Assembly (NCBI RefSeq): GCF_000024125.1
Contig: NC_013222.1
Location: 1,240,001-1,304,000 of the forward strand
Direction: 5' to 3'
Length of the DNA: 64,000 bases
Source of the DNA: Robiginitalea biformata HTCC2501
GTDB lineage: Bacteria > Bacteroidota > Bacteroidia > Flavobacteriales > Flavobacteriaceae
A program made the translations under genes and the position numbers. Below are positions 47,965-56,805 of the stretch, piece after piece (the stretch's first letter is position 1; each line of letters begins with the position of its first letter). The notes below the pieces were generated by a model, which did not search any database, was not told the origin of the DNA, and worked only from the letters and a program-made list of their open reading frames with translations.

Positions 47965-49389
47965 TTGAAGATTTGGGTTCCGGCACGAAATATCCTGCTG
48001 CTGGTCCTCCTGGCAATAGGGACAGCCCGGGCTCAAACTGCGACTACCAGCAACCCGGGGCCCCTTCCTGCGGGGGAAGTGGTGGAGGCCATTCCCCTGG
48101 GGAATGAGGGGACGGAAAGCTACGCTGCCTACCTGGCCGGTACCGCACAGCCGGGGCGGCCCCTGCCCGTTTTGATCCTGTTTGACCCGGCGGCCCGGGG
48201 AGTGCTTGCCGTAAACGCATTCCGGGAGGTGGCCGAGGCCTACGGATTGCTGCTGGTGGGGTCCAATGCCTCCCGCAACGGGCCGTATGAGCGGAATTTT
48301 GAAATTGCCAACCGGCTGTTTTCCGAAATTTTCAGCAAGTACCCGATTGATGAAAACCGGGTATTCCTGGCGGGATTCAGCGGGGGTTCGCGCCTGGCAG
48401 CTTCCATTGCGGTACTCACCGGACAAATAGCCGGGGTTATTGGATGTGGTGCAGGGTTCGACAGTTCGGCGGGGTACCTGCCCGGGCCGGGGACCGGGTT
48501 GCTGTACGCCGGGGTGGTTGGGACCCGGGACATGAATTTTCCGGAAATGCACCACACGCGGGAGTGGTTGCAGAAGCTGGAAATAGAGAACAAACTGATT
48601 GTTTTTGAAGGCGGCCACCACTGGCCGGGTCCCGGGGAGCTCCTCCGGGCGATGGACTGGCTGATGCGGGCCGGGCAGTTGCAGGCGAATTTCTCGTTGG
48701 AGCCGGGAAGGGCCGATGCCGCCCTTGCACGTGCCCTGGATGCTGCCCGGGCTTATCGGGATTCCGGCAGGTTGGTCAATGCCCTAATGGAGTACCGGGA
48801 TATCCGCAAATGGTATGGGGAACTTCTTGAGACGGATTCCCTGTCGGGAAGAATCGACGCCCTGCAATCTTCGCCGGCCTACCGGGCCGAAGCGGAGCAG
48901 CTGGAGCAAATCCTGGAAGAGGAGGAAGCCTGGACCACCCGGTTCCGGGAGCTTGCTGAGCGGCATTTGGGCGAAGGGGAAGGCCGGGGCTACAACCGTT
49001 GGGAATCCGCCTGGGGCAGGTTCCGAAAGAAATTTGAGGGGGAGGAAGGCGTGCAGGTTGCCGCGATGCGCGAGCGCGTGGAAGGCTTTGTTTTTGCCTT
49101 TTGTATCGAACGGGCCAACACCTACCGGGCCGCTGGCCAATACGAACAATCCCTGGAGCTGAGCCGCCTGCTGACCTCGGGTTTCCCGGACCGCCCGTAT
49201 GCCTGGATCCGGGCGGCCGAAGACCACGCGCGGTTGGGGCAGGACGAGGCGGTCTTCGGCGCTTTGGCAAAGGCTGTTACCCTGGGGTTTTCCAACCCGG
49301 GGGCACTCCGGTCCAACCCCGCCTTTGGACCTTACGTAAACCGGGATGCCTGGCATTCGCTTTTTGCCGGGGTGGATGAGGTACCCTGA
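47965..49389 (+). CDS. secreted alpha/beta-hydrolase fused to a tetratricopeptide-like domain
   Basis: A 474-residue protein whose best start is a TTG at 47965, because it supplies a signal peptide (MKIWVPARNILLLVLLAIGTARA) that no ATG nearby does. Residues about 60-240 look like an esterase fold: VLILFDPAARG, the GFSGGSRLAAS nucleophile elbow and FEGGHHWPGPGELLRAMDW for the His. The rest is helical and repeat-like (LARALDAARAYRDSGRLVNALMEY; the final YAWIRAAEDHARLGQDEAVFGALAKAV is TPR-type). It is probably co-transcribed with the CE1 esterase upstream. Substrate unknown. Confidence 0.75.
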   Translation: MKIWVPARNILLLVLLAIGTARAQTATTSNPGPLPAGEVVEAIPLGNEGTESYAAYLAGTAQPGRPLPVLILFDPAARGVLAVNAFREVAEAYGLLLVGSNASRNGPYERNFEIANRLFSEIFSKYPIDENRVFLAGFSGGSRLAASIAVLTGQIAGVIGCGAGFDSSAGYLPGPGTGLLYAGVVGTRDMNFPEMHHTREWLQKLEIENKLIVFEGGHHWPGPGELLRAMDWLMRAGQLQANFSLEPGRADAALARALDAARAYRDSGRLVNALMEYRDIRKWYGELLETDSLSGRIDALQSSPAYRAEAEQLEQILEEEEAWTTRFRELAERHLGEGEGRGYNRWESAWGRFRKKFEGEEGVQVAAMRERVEGFVFAFCIERANTYRAAGQYEQSLELSRLLTSGFPDRPYAWIRAAEDHARLGQDEAVFGALAKAVTLGFSNPGALRSNPAFGPYVNRDAWHSLFAGVDEVP

Positions 49390-49495
49390 TTGCGATTTCA
49401 GGGATATCCGGGTCGGAATATTCCCTGATCTTTACTAAATTACAATCGGGGAAACGGGCAGGATACAAAATGCACCGGGCATACCATTCGGGGAG

Positions 49496-50215
49496 ATGGA
49501 AAAATACAAGCGATTATATGTATGGATGATCGGCCTGTTTGCGATTGTTCAAATCAGCATATTCTACTATTACTGGCCGCGATTTACCGAGCAGACCTGG
49601 GAAATCCATTTTCACTATTGGCTGGTGACCGCTTGGTACCTGATGCTCATTGCACAGCCCTATTTGATTTCTGTGAATAACATTGCAAGGCACCGGACGC
49701 TCGGCGTCATCGGGTTTGTCCTGGCGGGAGGCGTTATTTTTACCGGTTTGAGCCTGTTGGATGTCCCCCTGAAGCTGGCAGAAGCGTATGACCCTTCCCG
49801 ACCCGGCCCCCCAATTTCCTTCTACTATGGAACGCTGATCATCGAAGGGATTTCCATGATCGCCTTCGGTTACGCCATCGTTAAAAGCATCCTGCACCGC
49901 AAGGAAATCCACGAGCATTCGTGGTGGTTGATCGCAGGGGCCTTTTACATGATGCCCCCGGCCCTGGGGCGTGGCATGATTATTTTTTGGCGGCGGATCC
50001 TGTCCCCTGAAAATTTTAAGCCGGTTATTGTATTGGCAAGTACGGAGGTTATTTACCTGGGCCTGTTCCTGTGGTTTACCGCGAGGTTTGGCAAATTTCG
50101 CCATGCGGCTACCGCCATTGGCCTGCTCCTGATTGTATTCCGTATGCTGCGGTTTCCCATGGGCGCCTCAGAAGCTATCCAGGAATTCCTCCACGGTTGG
50201 ATCAAGTGGCGATGA
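49496..50215 (+). CDS. uncharacterised multi-span membrane protein
   Basis: A 239-residue protein with about seven membrane spans. Several His lie in or near the spans (EIHFHYWLV, ARHRTLGVIGF, HEHSWWLIAG), and the HRxxG pattern in ARHRTLG recalls DUF2306-type proteins. A heme or metal role is possible but unsupported by more than these residues. It starts 107 nt after the hydrolase-TPR gene and converges with the methyltransferase gene, 20 nt from its stop. Confidence 0.65.
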   Translation: MEKYKRLYVWMIGLFAIVQISIFYYYWPRFTEQTWEIHFHYWLVTAWYLMLIAQPYLISVNNIARHRTLGVIGFVLAGGVIFTGLSLLDVPLKLAEAYDPSRPGPPISFYYGTLIIEGISMIAFGYAIVKSILHRKEIHEHSWWLIAGAFYMMPPALGRGMIIFWRRILSPENFKPVIVLASTEVIYLGLFLWFTARFGKFRHAATAIGLLLIVFRMLRFPMGASEAIQEFLHGWIKWR

Positions 50216-50235
50216 GAATTTGCCACCATGTTAAT

Positions 50236-51063
50236 TTATCGGATAAAGCAACCACTCTGCAATTGGATTTTTTTCTCCTTGAGGCCGTTTACCAGGTTGG
50301 TTATTTTGACTTTTGTTTCAGACCCCATGAGTACGTTCAAGCCCAATTTCGGCGGGCCCGAAGCGGCTATTTTCTGTAACACGCGTTCAAAAAATTCAAT
50401 TCCCTTTTTTGTCTGGTCGGTTTTTTCCTGACTTTTCATCCCGAGTTCAAGCAGGATTTCAGACATATGAGAGGCGGGTTGCAGGAAGCTGATATCGGGA
50501 TTATCGGCCCAGGGGACCGGGTAGGTAATGGGTTCCGGTCCAAGTTTAAAGATATCGTAATAGATAAATTTACCCCCCGGTTTTAATACGCGGCTGATTT
50601 CCCCATAAAAGGCATCCTTTCTTTCGATGTTCATTTGCACGTGCTGCGTCCACACGGCATCGAAGGATGCATCCGCAAAAGGCAGGGATGTGGCATCGCA
50701 CTGCAGGAATTCCGTTTTCTCCGATAGCCCCACAAGGTCGGAGAGTTTCCGCGCTGTACGGATAAATTCGCCTGAAAGATCGACACCTACAACCTGGCAA
50801 TCGAATTCATCTGCCAGCATCCGGCAGGGGCCGCCTAAGCCGCATCCTACATCCAGGAGTTTGGCACCATGCAAGCCTGCCCTTTCGGCAAGTTCTCGGG
50901 AAACCTCGGCACCCCGGACATGAAACTCATCCACTGCAGCTATATCGCTTCTGCGGACGTGCTTCAGGTCCACCCCCAATTCACCAAGTCGTTTCAGGAT
51001 ATCTTCGCTGAGCCGCTCCCGATAGTAATGTGCTTCAATTGCTGAATTTTTAAGATCGGACAT
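50236..51063 (-). CDS. class I SAM-dependent methyltransferase
   Basis: The 275-residue protein (ATG at 51063) has the SAM-binding motif I KLLDVGCGLGGPCRML, an acidic residue at the end of strand 2 (VVGVDLSGEF), motif III-like DASFDAVWTQHVQMNIE, and FIYYDIFKLGPEPITYPVPWA as in small-molecule (sarcosine/glycine- or sterol-type) methyltransferases. The methyl acceptor is unknown. It lies 17 nt downstream of the nitrilase-family gene, so the two form an operon. The frame is open to 51126 without similarity. Confidence 0.88.
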   Translation of the reverse strand: MSDLKNSAIEAHYYRERLSEDILKRLGELGVDLKHVRRSDIAAVDEFHVRGAEVSRELAERAGLHGAKLLDVGCGLGGPCRMLADEFDCQVVGVDLSGEFIRTARKLSDLVGLSEKTEFLQCDATSLPFADASFDAVWTQHVQMNIERKDAFYGEISRVLKPGGKFIYYDIFKLGPEPITYPVPWADNPDISFLQPASHMSEILLELGMKSQEKTDQTKKGIEFFERVLQKIAASGPPKLGLNVLMGSETKVKITNLVNGLKEKKIQLQSGCFIR

Positions 51064-51080
51064 AATATATCTGGTTTTGG

Positions 51081-52046
51081 TTATTGCGTATTGGGGGAGC
51101 CCGTTTGTGTCTCCCTTTCCATCCAATGGGGAATGGTCCGGGACCTGTTGGCCCGGCCTATGATGTTTTTGTACAAACTGGGTTTACGGGCCCGCTTGTA
51201 TCGGGTCCCGCCGGCCAGCTCCAGTTTTTTCCTGTCCAGTTGGGCGGTAGCGATCTGGGCATCAAAAGACTCGGTTTCCGCTAGTATTTCCCCATATGGG
51301 TCCAGGATCATGGCATTGCCATTTTTCAAATGGTCCCCGTCGTAGCCAATGGGGTTTGAGAAAGCATAAAAGACCCCATTGTCGTAGGCTCGCGCCGGCA
51401 ACCACCGCATAAGCCAGCCGCGGCCTTTGGGCCCCTGGAATTCTGCCCGGAGGATATCCGGGTGGGTGTCCCGGTTCTCCCAGAGTTCGTGGGCTACATA
51501 CCCCCGACCCGGCATGGCAGATGGCGTACAGCCTGTCACATGGGGGGCAAATATCAACTCGGCTCCCAACAGGCTCGTTGCCCGAACATTTTCGATGATG
51601 TTATTGTCGTAGCATATCAAGATACCGCATTTCCATCCCATTAAATCAAATACGCAGTATTCCGCCCCGGGTTCGATATGCGGGTTGATGAAGGGGTGGA
51701 TCTTGCGATACCTGGCAACCAGGCCTTCCCCTGTCACGCAAATGTAGGTGTTGTATACCTTCCCATGGTCTACTTCCAGCAGCCCGGCCAGGATGGTCAG
51801 GCCGGTTGTTCGGGCCAGCCCGATCAACTGACGCGTACTCGGACCGTCCGGCACGCTTTCCGCCAGGTTCAACAACGCCTCCCTGTCCAGGTTCCGGGTA
51901 TGGGTGTAGGCCGTAATGCACATCTCGTGGAAACTGATAACCTTCGCCCCGGCGGTTGCAGCCTTGCGCGTCAAATCAGTAATAACGGACAGGTTGTAAG
52001 ACTTATCTGCATCCCTGGGTTCGAATTGGGCGACGGCAATTTTCAT
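51081..52046 (-). CDS. carbon-nitrogen hydrolase (nitrilase superfamily)
   Basis: Amidohydrolase of 321 residues from the ATG at 52046 (MKIAVAQFEP). It has the catalytic triad of the superfamily: Glu in SFHEMCI, Lys in KIHPFINPH and Cys in CGILICYDNNI. The branch is close to the N-carbamoyl-amino-acid/putrescine amidase type, but the substrate cannot be fixed. The frame is open far upstream without coding character; that region contains the 34-bp regulatory element. It diverges from the membrane-protein gene at 52333 and precedes the methyltransferase gene. Confidence 0.88.
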   Translation of the reverse strand: MKIAVAQFEPRDADKSYNLSVITDLTRKAATAGAKVISFHEMCITAYTHTRNLDREALLNLAESVPDGPSTRQLIGLARTTGLTILAGLLEVDHGKVYNTYICVTGEGLVARYRKIHPFINPHIEPGAEYCVFDLMGWKCGILICYDNNIIENVRATSLLGAELIFAPHVTGCTPSAMPGRGYVAHELWENRDTHPDILRAEFQGPKGRGWLMRWLPARAYDNGVFYAFSNPIGYDGDHLKNGNAMILDPYGEILAETESFDAQIATAQLDRKKLELAGGTRYKRARKPSLYKNIIGRANRSRTIPHWMERETQTGSPNTQ

Positions 52047-52197
52047 TGGGATGGTTGGATTAATGGAACATACCGGAGCACCGCCCGGGAATATACGCTT
52101 AACCTGGTGACACCTTGTGGCATTAGGCAGGGCAGATTGGGATAAAACCGTCCTAAAATAATAAAATCCAGGCAATTGGGTATTTGGGGAGCCAAAA

Positions 52198-52231
52198 GCG
52201 TCAAAATCTGTTGCCTCTCGGTCAAACGGGG
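52198..52231. promoter_or_regulatory. 34-bp shared upstream element, copy 1
   Basis: Contains two direct GTCAAA half-sites (52200-52205 and 52221-52226) exactly 21 bp apart, two helical turns. The 34 bp match copy 2 at 52885-52918 in all but two positions. It lies 102 nt before the membrane-protein ATG, with a near-consensus -7 element TACATTTT at about 52244, so the second half-site falls near the -33 region. It also lies upstream of the divergent nitrilase-family gene. Confidence 0.7.
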
Positions 52232-52332
52232 CCAGCTTAAAATTACATTTTGTTGAGATGAAATTCTGAGGACAGAAGGCATGTTTTGAAAACCACCTGC
52301 CGATTAAGAAACTTGTCAAACCAGTATCGATC

Positions 52333-52860
52333 ATGAAGCTATCCAGATACACCAAACGCGCCATCGGGGGCGGCCTGTTTTCCCTATTCTTTATTTTTCT
52401 GAGTTCCTGGCTTTTGGGGACTTTAAGCGGATATGAGGCCAAAGTCCTCATCAAGAATTCCCTTTCCGGGCTGAACGTGCTGTGCAATACCATCGTCCTG
52501 GCGTCGGCGACGATACTCGCCCTGCTATTGACTTTGCTCGGCCTGAGTTCTACAAGTAATTCGAAACTCAAGGAAAGCCATTACAGGCACGTCATGCAAA
52601 TTGCCCGGGTGGATACCGTGGTCTTCATCATGTCCCTGCTGTCCTTCCTGATATTCAACCTGCCCATCACTGAATCCGAAAATGTACCGGCCAATTGGTT
52701 TACGATTATCTATTATGTATCGCTTGGGATCAGCGCGGTGCTGAGCGCTTCATTGATAGTGGTAGTCCTGATGCTCTACAACACCGTGATCAATATCATC
52801 AAGATCGTCGGCCTGGGCCAGGAAGACCATCCGCTCACCATCGGGGAGGATGAGGATTAA
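52333..52860 (+). CDS. uncharacterised four-span membrane protein
   Basis: A 175-residue protein with four membrane spans (about 10-33, 47-72, 90-110 and 121-150) and short polar loops. The C-terminal cytoplasmic tail is acidic (GQEDHPLTIGEDED). I do not recognise a family. It is flanked by the two copies of the 34-bp element; the first copy is its own probable control site, shared with the baeRF3-type gene downstream, which has the second. Confidence 0.75.
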   Translation: MKLSRYTKRAIGGGLFSLFFIFLSSWLLGTLSGYEAKVLIKNSLSGLNVLCNTIVLASATILALLLTLLGLSSTSNSKLKESHYRHVMQIARVDTVVFIMSLLSFLIFNLPITESENVPANWFTIIYYVSLGISAVLSASLIVVVLMLYNTVINIIKIVGLGQEDHPLTIGEDED

Positions 52861-52884
52861 CCAGTTACCGCAACCATACTGAAT

Positions 52885-52918
52885 GCGTCAAAATCTGTTG
52901 CCTCTCCGTCAAACAGGG
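52885..52918. promoter_or_regulatory. 34-bp shared upstream element, copy 2
   Basis: Second copy of the element at 52198-52231, with the same GTCAAA half-sites (52887-52892 and 52908-52913) and 21-bp spacing and two substitutions overall. It lies 73 nt before the baeRF3-type ATG, with a weak -7-like TATCTTAT at about 52933. Confidence 0.7.
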
Positions 52919-52991
52919 TTCTATAGAGTGATTATCTTATATAGTCCGTAAGTTGACTTAAAACAATTCTAAACCTGAAAGTGACGCACCT

Positions 52992-54146
52992 ATGACGCTA
53001 CTTACCAAAGAAGAAGTAATCGAACTGAGCGGGATGCATGCCCCCACCTGTATATCTATTTATATCCCAACCCACCGGAGCGGGCAGGAGGTACTTGAAA
53101 AAAAAGACCCCCTGGCCCTGAAGAACCAGTTGAAAGAAGTTTCCCAAAAGCTCACAGAGCAGGGGTATTCGGATCGTGAAATTGAAGCCATGCTGGAACC
53201 GGCTACCGAATTACTGGAGGACACCGAATTCTGGAGGCACCAATCCGACGGGCTGGCGCTCTTCCTGTCTGAGGGGTATTTTAAAAAGTTTACCCTCCCC
53301 CTGGAATTCGAACCGGCTCATTATGTCTCCAACGGTTTCTACCTGGTGCCTATGATGCCCATCCTTACCGGGGATGGCCGGTACTTTATCCTGACGCTCG
53401 ACCTGGAAGGGGTGAAATTATACGAGGGCACCCGGTATTCCATCACGGAGGTTGTGGTTGATGACCTGACGCCAAGCCGGCTCCAGGACCGGGTGGGGTA
53501 TGACTACGAGGAAAAGTTCCTGCAATTCCGCAGCCAGCAGGAAGGCTCCGGCCATGCCTTGTTTCATGGCCACGGGGAAGGGGAGGCCGACCATAAGAAT
53601 GAAATCCTGAGGTATTTCCGGGCCGTAAACGACGGGTTGATGCAGCTCCTGCACGATGAACAACAGCCGCTGGTGGTTGTATGCCTGGATTATTTGTTCC
53701 CGATTTACCGGGAGGCCAATGACTACCAGCACCTGATGGAATCGCACATCGCCATCAACCCGGAGGATCTGGATGTTTTATCCCTTCACGACAGGACCTG
53801 GAACCTAGTCGCCCCCCATTTTGAAACCGAGCGGAAGGCGAAGGCCGGGTCGTATCAGCAGGCCCTGGGCTCCAAAAAGGCCACGCCGGATATCCGCGAC
53901 ATCGTCCCGGCTGCCCTGGATGGACGCGTCGAGGCCCTGTTCCTCCGGGAAGGGGAGGATACCTGGGGGCTGTACAACCGCGAGGCGCGGGAAACCAAGA
54001 TACATGAAGAGCCCCGGGAGGCAAGTGTTTCCCTGTTTAACCTCGCTGCCGGGGAAACCTACAGGCAAAGCGGTACGGTCTATGTGCTCCCGGATGAGGA
54101 AATGCCGGATGAGCACTCTGCGGTTTGTGCCTTGTTCCGATACTGA
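52992..54146 (+). CDS. bacterial archaeo-eukaryotic release-factor-like protein (baeRF3 type)
   Basis: A 384-residue soluble protein of the eRF1-related baeRF family. It begins LLTKEEVIELSGMHAPTCISIYIPTH, has the central RNase-H-like domain (FILTLDLEGVKLYEG...ITEVVVDDLTP), a Glu-rich linker with GHGEGEADHKNEILRYFRAV, and the pelota-like end (GTVYVLPDEEMPD). The family is proposed to act on ribosomes or RNA, often under stress, but no function is proven. It is the last of a small set preceded by the 34-bp element. Confidence 0.82.
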   Translation: MTLLTKEEVIELSGMHAPTCISIYIPTHRSGQEVLEKKDPLALKNQLKEVSQKLTEQGYSDREIEAMLEPATELLEDTEFWRHQSDGLALFLSEGYFKKFTLPLEFEPAHYVSNGFYLVPMMPILTGDGRYFILTLDLEGVKLYEGTRYSITEVVVDDLTPSRLQDRVGYDYEEKFLQFRSQQEGSGHALFHGHGEGEADHKNEILRYFRAVNDGLMQLLHDEQQPLVVVCLDYLFPIYREANDYQHLMESHIAINPEDLDVLSLHDRTWNLVAPHFETERKAKAGSYQQALGSKKATPDIRDIVPAALDGRVEALFLREGEDTWGLYNREARETKIHEEPREASVSLFNLAAGETYRQSGTVYVLPDEEMPDEHSAVCALFRY

Positions 54147-54536
54147 ATTCCCGTTGCCGGGCAGGCAGGGGGTTGAGGAAACCGATTAATTTGTCCTCTC
54201 CCCGGGCTTTCTCCATGTTCCACTTATTAATTCACATCCCATGTAACCCAGGTTACTGTGGCTGCAGCCTGGAGTCGATACCTTTACATCTGAGACTGAG
54301 TTTTCGGGATTTGCAACGGACAAATGGCGATGTTCCCGCACCCGGCCGATGCCAGGCTGCAGGATGATTCGTTTGAAAGGATTGATTTTTAATTGATAGG
54401 TTGGTTGTTTGTTTTGGGAGGCGGTCCGCTCAAACCGGGCCGTTTCCTTCTTTTAAACCAACCCCTGAAGCCTGAATCGAATTACGGGAAATCCGGAGCG
54501 CTTTTCAGGTAATGGTATGTTGTTATAACCATTGAA
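54147..54536 (+). other. intergenic region, 390 nt, no gene seen
   Basis: I find no credible coding sequence; the longest frames have shadow-like composition. Just before the racemase gene lies an inverted repeat AATGGT (54511-54516) / ACCATT (54528-54533) that ends 3 nt from the ATG at 54537 and could hide the ribosome site. No terminator with a T tract is visible after the baeRF3-type gene. Confidence 0.5.
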
Positions 54537-55220
54537 ATGAAGACACTGGGGCTTATTGGCGGCACCTCCTGGCATTCCACTATTGAATACTACCGCTGTA
54601 TCAATGAACAGGTGGGAGAGGAGATTGGCAGGCATGCCAATCCGCCCCTGATCCTGCACAGTATCAACATTGAATTGATGCGGGAACAGGACCCCCGGAA
54701 AATCAACGCCAAGTACCTGGATGTAGCCCAAAAATTGGAGCAGGCTGGTGCGGAGGCTATTGTCATCTGTGCCAATACCCCCCACATGGCCTATGACAAC
54801 GTGCAGCCAAAAATCGGCATCCCTTTTTTGCATATTGCCGATGCCACCGGAAAGGAGGCGGAGCGATTGGGACTGAAGAAATTGGGGCTGCTGGGGAATC
54901 GGCCGACAATGACAGGCAGTTTTATTTCAGGATTCCTCAAATCAAATTACCATATGGAAGTCCTGATTCCGGAAGCCGAAAATATCGGAAAGGCCCATAA
55001 ATTCGTGTCCGAAGAACTTACCCAGGGGGCATTTACGCCCCCCGCCAGAGAGTTTTTCACCGGTCAAATGGAACTTCTCCGGGCCCGGGGTGCGGAAGGG
55101 ATTATTTTAGGGTGTACCGAATTACCGATTTTGCTCAAAGAGGACGATATTGACATGCCCCTGTTGGCTACCACCCACCTGCATGTGCAAATGGCGGTGG
55201 AATTTATACTTTCCGATTAA
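54537..55220 (+). CDS. aspartate/glutamate racemase family protein
   Basis: Cofactor-independent racemase of 227 residues. The two catalytic cysteines are present in VICANTPHMA (about Cys83) and ILGCTELPILL (about Cys190), and LGLIGGTSWHSTIEYYRCIN is the family start. The pattern ICANT resembles YgeA-type broad-specificity racemases rather than the cell-wall MurI. It supplies D-amino acids from Asp, Glu or related substrates. The CstB-like gene follows after 20 nt and may share its transcript. Confidence 0.9.
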   Translation: MKTLGLIGGTSWHSTIEYYRCINEQVGEEIGRHANPPLILHSINIELMREQDPRKINAKYLDVAQKLEQAGAEAIVICANTPHMAYDNVQPKIGIPFLHIADATGKEAERLGLKKLGLLGNRPTMTGSFISGFLKSNYHMEVLIPEAENIGKAHKFVSEELTQGAFTPPAREFFTGQMELLRARGAEGIILGCTELPILLKEDDIDMPLLATTHLHVQMAVEFILSD

Positions 55221-55240
55221 CACGATTAAAGACTTGAACC

Positions 55241-56575
55241 ATGCATATTAAACAATTCGAATACAAACCCCTGGCCCATTATTCCTACGCCCTGATCAGC
55301 GATGGGGAAATGGCCGTGGTAGACCCGGAGCGCGACCCGCTGCAGTATTACAAAATTGCAGAGGAACACGGTGCCCGGATCACCGCGGTTATCGAGACGC
55401 ATCCACACGCTGATTTTGTCAGTTCCCACCTGCAAATACACCGCGAAACCGGGGCAACTATATACAACAGTAAAAAACTGGGGGCGGATTATCCGAATAA
55501 GGGCTTTGATGAGGGGGATGTGCTTAAAATCGGGAAGGCGACCTTACGAGCCATCAATACCCCCGGCCACTCCCCGGACAGTATTACCGTGGTTGCTGAG
55601 GCGGACGGGAATACGGCACTTTTCACCGGTGACACGCTCTTTATTGGCGACGTGGGCCGTCCGGACCTGCGGGAGAAGGCCGGAAACATGCGGGCCAAAA
55701 GACAGGAACTCGCCGAGATGATGTACCATACGATACAGCATAAATTCAAGAACTTACCGGATGACGCACAGGTCTATCCTGCGCATGGCGCCGGATCGCT
55801 TTGCGGCAAAAATTTAAGCAGTGACAAAAGCAGTACACTCGGCAATGAACGCATGGGCAACTGGGCCTTTAAGGATCAAAGTAAGGAGGAATTCATCAGT
55901 ACTTTGCTCGACAGCCAACCGTTTATTCCAGGCTATTTTGGTTTTAACGTCGATGTGAATAAAACCGGAGCCGGGAACCTGAGGGAGGCCCTGGCTGCCG
56001 TACCGTTCAGGATGCATGGGTCTGAGAAAGGCCTTATTGTGGATACGCGGGCTGAAGAGGATTTTAAAAGCGGTCACCTGGAGGGGAGTATCAACATACA
56101 GGCCACTTCCATGGATGACAAGTTCGAGACCTGGTTGGGGTCTATTGTGGAGCCCCGGGAGGAATTCCATCTGGTGATTGACCGGTCTGCAGATTTGGGA
56201 GCGATATTGAACCGGGTGTCGAAAATTGGGTACGAAAAACAGTTGCAATCGGTATTCACCCTGAACGGGAGGAATTTGGTTGAGAGCAGGTCGCTGGACC
56301 TGCAGGATTTTGAGGCCCATCCGGAGCGATATACCGTCATCGATGTCCGGAACGCCAGCGAGGTGGAGGAAGGCAAGATCTTTGACCATGCGCTTTCCCA
56401 CCCCCTGAATGAATTGCGCGGTACGGCCGGTAAAATCCCAACGGAAAAACCGGTGGTGGTGCACTGTGCCGGGGGGTATCGCAGCGCTGCGGGGAGTAGT
56501 ATTCTTTCCAGGGAACTCGAAAGCGTCCGGGTATTCGACCTGGGAGAAAATATCAAGAAGTTCACGCCATCCTAA
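55241..56575 (+). CDS. persulfide dioxygenase - rhodanese fusion (CstB-like)
   Basis: Probably detoxifies persulfides and polysulfides. The 444-residue protein has a metallo-beta-lactamase domain of the ETHE1/CstB kind (about 1-250: IETHPHADFVSSH, INTPGHSPDSI, FTGDTLFIGDVGRPDL, YPAHGAGSLCG). Two rhodanese modules follow. The first (about 260-350) has no active-site Cys, reading LVIDRSADLGAI. The second (about 355-444) carries the active loop HCAGGYRS, with the catalytic Cys. This pseudo-rhodanese plus active rhodanese layout matches CstB. The metal ligand run has HADF where many family members have HADH, as in CstB. Confidence 0.9.
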   Translation: MHIKQFEYKPLAHYSYALISDGEMAVVDPERDPLQYYKIAEEHGARITAVIETHPHADFVSSHLQIHRETGATIYNSKKLGADYPNKGFDEGDVLKIGKATLRAINTPGHSPDSITVVAEADGNTALFTGDTLFIGDVGRPDLREKAGNMRAKRQELAEMMYHTIQHKFKNLPDDAQVYPAHGAGSLCGKNLSSDKSSTLGNERMGNWAFKDQSKEEFISTLLDSQPFIPGYFGFNVDVNKTGAGNLREALAAVPFRMHGSEKGLIVDTRAEEDFKSGHLEGSINIQATSMDDKFETWLGSIVEPREEFHLVIDRSADLGAILNRVSKIGYEKQLQSVFTLNGRNLVESRSLDLQDFEAHPERYTVIDVRNASEVEEGKIFDHALSHPLNELRGTAGKIPTEKPVVVHCAGGYRSAAGSSILSRELESVRVFDLGENIKKFTPS

Positions 56576-56588
56576 AGCGGCCATGGGG

Positions 56589-56802
56589 GGCTTTAAAAGG
56601 AAAGCCAGTCTGGTGGATGACTGGATTGCTTTCTCGCCTTCGCCTCGAAAGCGGCCACCCATGCCCCACAGGACTGGATTGCTTTCTCACTGCGTTCGAA
56701 AGCGGCCAGAATGGGGGAGCTTAACAAAGAAAGCCATCCGCCCCGCTGGCGCGCGGCGTTGCCTTTTTCCTCTGTCCGCATGCTCAAGCGAGCTTGGCAT
56801 GC
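56589..56802. repeat. chain of hairpins with a tandem pair of related units
   Basis: Four successive perfect hairpins without a coding frame. GGCTTT/AAAGCC (56589-56606). Two related units beginning GACTGGATTGCTTTCTC and ending TCGAAAGCGGCCA (56619-56657 and 56672-56708), each with GCTTTC/GAAAGC arms. GCATGC-T-CAAGC-GA-GCTTG-GCATGC (56778-56802). A fifth hairpin is the tRNA terminator. GACTGG also occurs in the T-arm of the neighbouring tRNA. Confidence 0.7.
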
Positions 56803-56805
56803 TCC

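Noticed and set aside
54125..54367. Small open frame of 80 codons in the gap after the baeRF3-type gene
   Set aside because: Cys/Arg/Pro-rich composition, overlap with the upstream gene end, no promoter element or start context.
56619..56708. Remnant tRNA genes
   Set aside because: The units share only a short T-arm-like string with tRNA-fMet and cannot be folded into cloverleaves.
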